This document shows positions 62,440-64,000 of a DNA stretch of 64,000 bases, piece after piece. The notes beneath the pieces are model-generated. The model ran no database searches and had not been told where the DNA came from. It saw only the letters and a program-made list of their open reading frames with translations. Each line of letters begins with the position of its first letter. The stretch's first letter is position 1. The position numbers and the translations under genes are program-made. The stretch comes from CBDCVO01 sp965223085 (lineage in GTDB: Bacteria > Pseudomonadota > Gammaproteobacteria > Ga0077536): positions 2,790,001 to 2,854,000 of the forward strand of contig OZ244981.1 in assembly GCA_965223085.1 (NCBI GenBank), given 5' to 3'.

Positions 62440-63228
62440 CTACAGCGGCAAGCCGAGGCGCTCGGCGAGTGCCTTGATCTCGGCTTTGCGCTCGGCACTG
62501 TCTGCGCTCGCGGGGCGCTGGATCATATTCGCCGTCTTCAGCTTCTCGACGACCGTTTCGTCGCGGCGAAACGGCACGCCGTAGCGACCCTCGAAGTACT
62601 GTTCCTCGAACGGTGGTCGTGGACGCTGGCCGCCCGCATCCCACGACTCGGCAGGGTAACCGACGAGCAATACCCACAGCGATAGCCAATCATCCGGTAC
62701 TTCGAAAGCGTTCTGCACGATCTCAGGGTTCGGCGTGTTGAGGCCGACACCCAGACCCTCATCCACGCCCGCGAGTAAAGCTTGGCAGACGGCCATGCCG
62801 GCATCGGCCGCCGCCGCCATACCGTAGGCGGGAGATTCGGTCAGCGGTTTCAGGAGTTGAGGGTAGACGAGCTCGTCGACAAAGCGATGGCTCCAACCGT
62901 GCGTCGGTGGTAGCGCGCCAACATCGACAAGCTCTTTCAGGCGCGAACCCTGAATGCGATTAACGACGCCGAGATCGATGAAAAAGTAGATATGAACTGG
63001 CGCGAGATCCAGCTGAACGTTCGCCACCGGGGTCTTCAACGCCTCGAGTTTGTCTTCCGGAATGCTGTCGCGGTCGACCACGACGGCTTTCATCCAATGC
63101 GCGTTGACGGCGCAGGACGCCAGACGCGCGGCTTCGAGCATGACTTGGATCTTTTCGCGCTCGACGGGCTTGTCAGGATCGAAAAAGCGAATGCTACGAC
63201 GGCGGCCGATGACTTCTTTGTATTCCAT
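62440..63228 (-). CDS. Nitroreductase-family FMN-dependent oxidoreductase
   Basis: The 262-residue protein has GGAGACACC upstream of its ATG. It opens with the classic IGRRRSIRFFDPD and shows LEAARLASCAVNAHWMKAVVV (FMN phosphate binding), DAGMAVCQALLAGVDEGLG and LLVGYPAESWDAGG. The family reduces nitro compounds, quinones or flavins with NAD(P)H and dimerises; the natural substrate is unknown. The insertion of about 40 residues in the middle (LKELVDVGALPPTHGWSHR) is larger than in minimal family members. Confidence 0.9.
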   Translation of the reverse strand: MEYKEVIGRRRSIRFFDPDKPVEREKIQVMLEAARLASCAVNAHWMKAVVVDRDSIPEDKLEALKTPVANVQLDLAPVHIYFFIDLGVVNRIQGSRLKELVDVGALPPTHGWSHRFVDELVYPQLLKPLTESPAYGMAAAADAGMAVCQALLAGVDEGLGVGLNTPNPEIVQNAFEVPDDWLSLWVLLVGYPAESWDAGGQRPRPPFEEQYFEGRYGVPFRRDETVVEKLKTANMIQRPASADSAERKAEIKALAERLGLPL

Positions 63229-63330
63229 GGTGTCTCCTTATTTCACGCCAGCGGATCGCGACTGTAGACGAAACGACCCGCCGGGTCAGTCTTGCGTTGT
63301 CGGTATGCGAAAGCGCGGTCTAGACACCTC

Positions 63331-64000
63331 TTATAACAGTTCTGGGTTCGCCAGACCATAGCCGCCTTTGACGGCGAGCACTTCATTGCAGCCGTCTTCG
63401 ATCAATCCTGCGCGCGCATCGCGAAACAGTTTTTCCATGGGGTATTCACGCGTCATGCCGTTGCCGCCGAATAATTGCAGTGCATCGCTTGCGATCTCGA
63501 AGGCAGCTTGGGTCGCGCCGACCTTGGCGGCCATCGCGGATTGCAGCGACGGCTGCTCGGCGAGTGCATTGTATTCGACCACCCGGCGCGCCAGCGCGCG
63601 GTTTGCCTCGAGTTTACGGTACATATGAAACAAGCGTGTTGCGACGGACTGATGTCGGATGATCGGAACGCCCCCTTGCCGGCGCTCGTGCACGTAGTTG
63701 TAAGCAAGATCGTAGGCGGCGCGGGCGACCCCGATCAGAGCCGCTGCGACAAGACCATTGGCTTCGTGATGAATGGTATAGACCGCGCGCTGATAATACT
63801 CAGGTGAGGCGAGCAAATATTCCGCCGGTACTTCGACCTGGTCGAAGAAGATCTCACCTTGGTTCAAGGCCCGTTGGCCCATCTTCTCGAGCGGTTTGCC
63901 TTTGGTCACCCCTTTCAGGTCTAGCGGTACTACGACCACGCAACCATCGCGGATATCGGCGCCGACACCCGAATCGCAAGCGCAGTACAGCACACACTGC
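63331..64000 (-). CDS. Acyl-CoA dehydrogenase (C-terminal part, cut by window edge)
   Basis: The frame stays open to the right edge, so the N-terminal half is outside the window. About 223 residues remain. EKMGQRALNQGEIFFDQVEVPAEYL belongs to the beta domain. The FAD domain holds KVGATQAAFEIASDALQLFGGNGMTREYPME and ends EDGCNEVLAVKGGYGLANPELL, with Glu-Asp-Gly at the catalytic-base position (LIEDGCNEV). It is the fourth acyl-CoA dehydrogenase-type gene in the window. It lies 102 bases upstream of the nitroreductase, on the same strand. Confidence 0.88.
   Translation of the reverse strand, partial: QCVLYCACDSGVGADIRDGCVVVVPLDLKGVTKGKPLEKMGQRALNQGEIFFDQVEVPAEYLLASPEYYQRAVYTIHHEANGLVAAALIGVARAAYDLAYNYVHERRQGGVPIIRHQSVATRLFHMYRKLEANRALARRVVEYNALAEQPSLQSAMAAKVGATQAAFEIASDALQLFGGNGMTREYPMEKLFRDARAGLIEDGCNEVLAVKGGYGLANPELL

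Noticed and set aside
1..64000. tRNA, rRNA, CRISPR array, prophage
   Set aside because: I looked for cloverleaf ends, rRNA-like stretches, short direct repeats with spacers and phage structural genes and saw none. Weak cases cannot be excluded by eye.

Overview
The window reads as a stretch of chromosome from a Gram-negative bacterium, most likely a gammaproteobacterium (inference). The reasons are an outer-membrane copper protein (CopB type), a DUF2490 outer-membrane protein, a LysM/FecR envelope protein, FNR-type palindromes, and many acyl-CoA catabolic genes usual in aerobic heterotrophic proteobacteria. Coding density is ordinary from 1 to 34 kb. Between about 36.8 and 47.1 kb, and again at 56.9-60.8 kb, intact genes are interleaved with broken ones. 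No tRNA, rRNA or CRISPR array was recognised.

Layout: 1-1.6 kb, end of a copper-resistance operon (copA, copB). 1.8-4.3 kb (minus), small PGPGW membrane protein, cardiolipin synthase and an endonuclease/exonuclease/phosphatase protein. 4.4-9.0 kb, LysM-FecR envelope protein overlapping a CHASE2-PAS-GGDEF-EAL receptor. 9.0-10.9 kb (minus), PPK2 kinase and an HSL-type esterase. 11-18.7 kb, HisC-like aminotransferase, then a lipid/acyl-CoA catabolic block: DUF35 + thiolase-like pair, acetoacetate-decarboxylase-like protein, a pair of acyl-CoA dehydrogenase subunits and a second aminotransferase. 19.0-24.2 kb, one very large secreted modular PQQ-dehydrogenase-like protein. 24.4-30.2 kb, TagF-like transferase, DUF2490 protein, NhaA antiporter, haloalkane-dehalogenase-like hydrolase and an SDR protein. 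30.3-32.5 kb, a linalool dehydratase/isomerase-family protein coupled to a membrane-anchored SCP2-like protein. 32.8-35.3 kb, a membrane-bound LuxR regulator, a cytochrome b561, a cytochrome c lipoprotein and a DUF4404 protein, with two FNR-type boxes in the divergent region.

36-47 kb: enoyl-CoA hydratase, remnants of a cyclase-family gene and a PAS-EAL gene, methyltransferase, membrane protein, broken sulfotransferase, an intact split B12-dependent acyl-CoA mutase with its MeaB-type GTPase, a broken ATP-grasp gene, and an IS3-family element whose transposase lost its catalytic Glu by a short deletion. 47.2-51.1 kb: AhpD-like protein, a 577-aa protein of unknown function, acyl-CoA dehydrogenase. 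51.4-56.7 kb: a six-gene operon with the order of the methanol-dehydrogenase accessory cluster mxaR-S-A-C-K-L, but with no methanol dehydrogenase structural gene in the window. 56.9-64 kb: broken amidase, thiolase-like protein, frameshifted aldoxime-dehydratase-like gene, enoyl-CoA hydratase, nitroreductase, and an acyl-CoA dehydrogenase running off the right edge.

Together: many genes act on CoA thioesters (dehydrogenases, hydratases, thiolase-like proteins, mutase). With the SCP2-like, DUF35 and LDI-family proteins this suggests breakdown of isoprenoid, steroid or branched substrates (inference). The mxaRSACKL-like operon is the most distinctive system because it is detached from its usual enzyme. 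The concentration of pseudogenes around a dead IS element marks ongoing decay.
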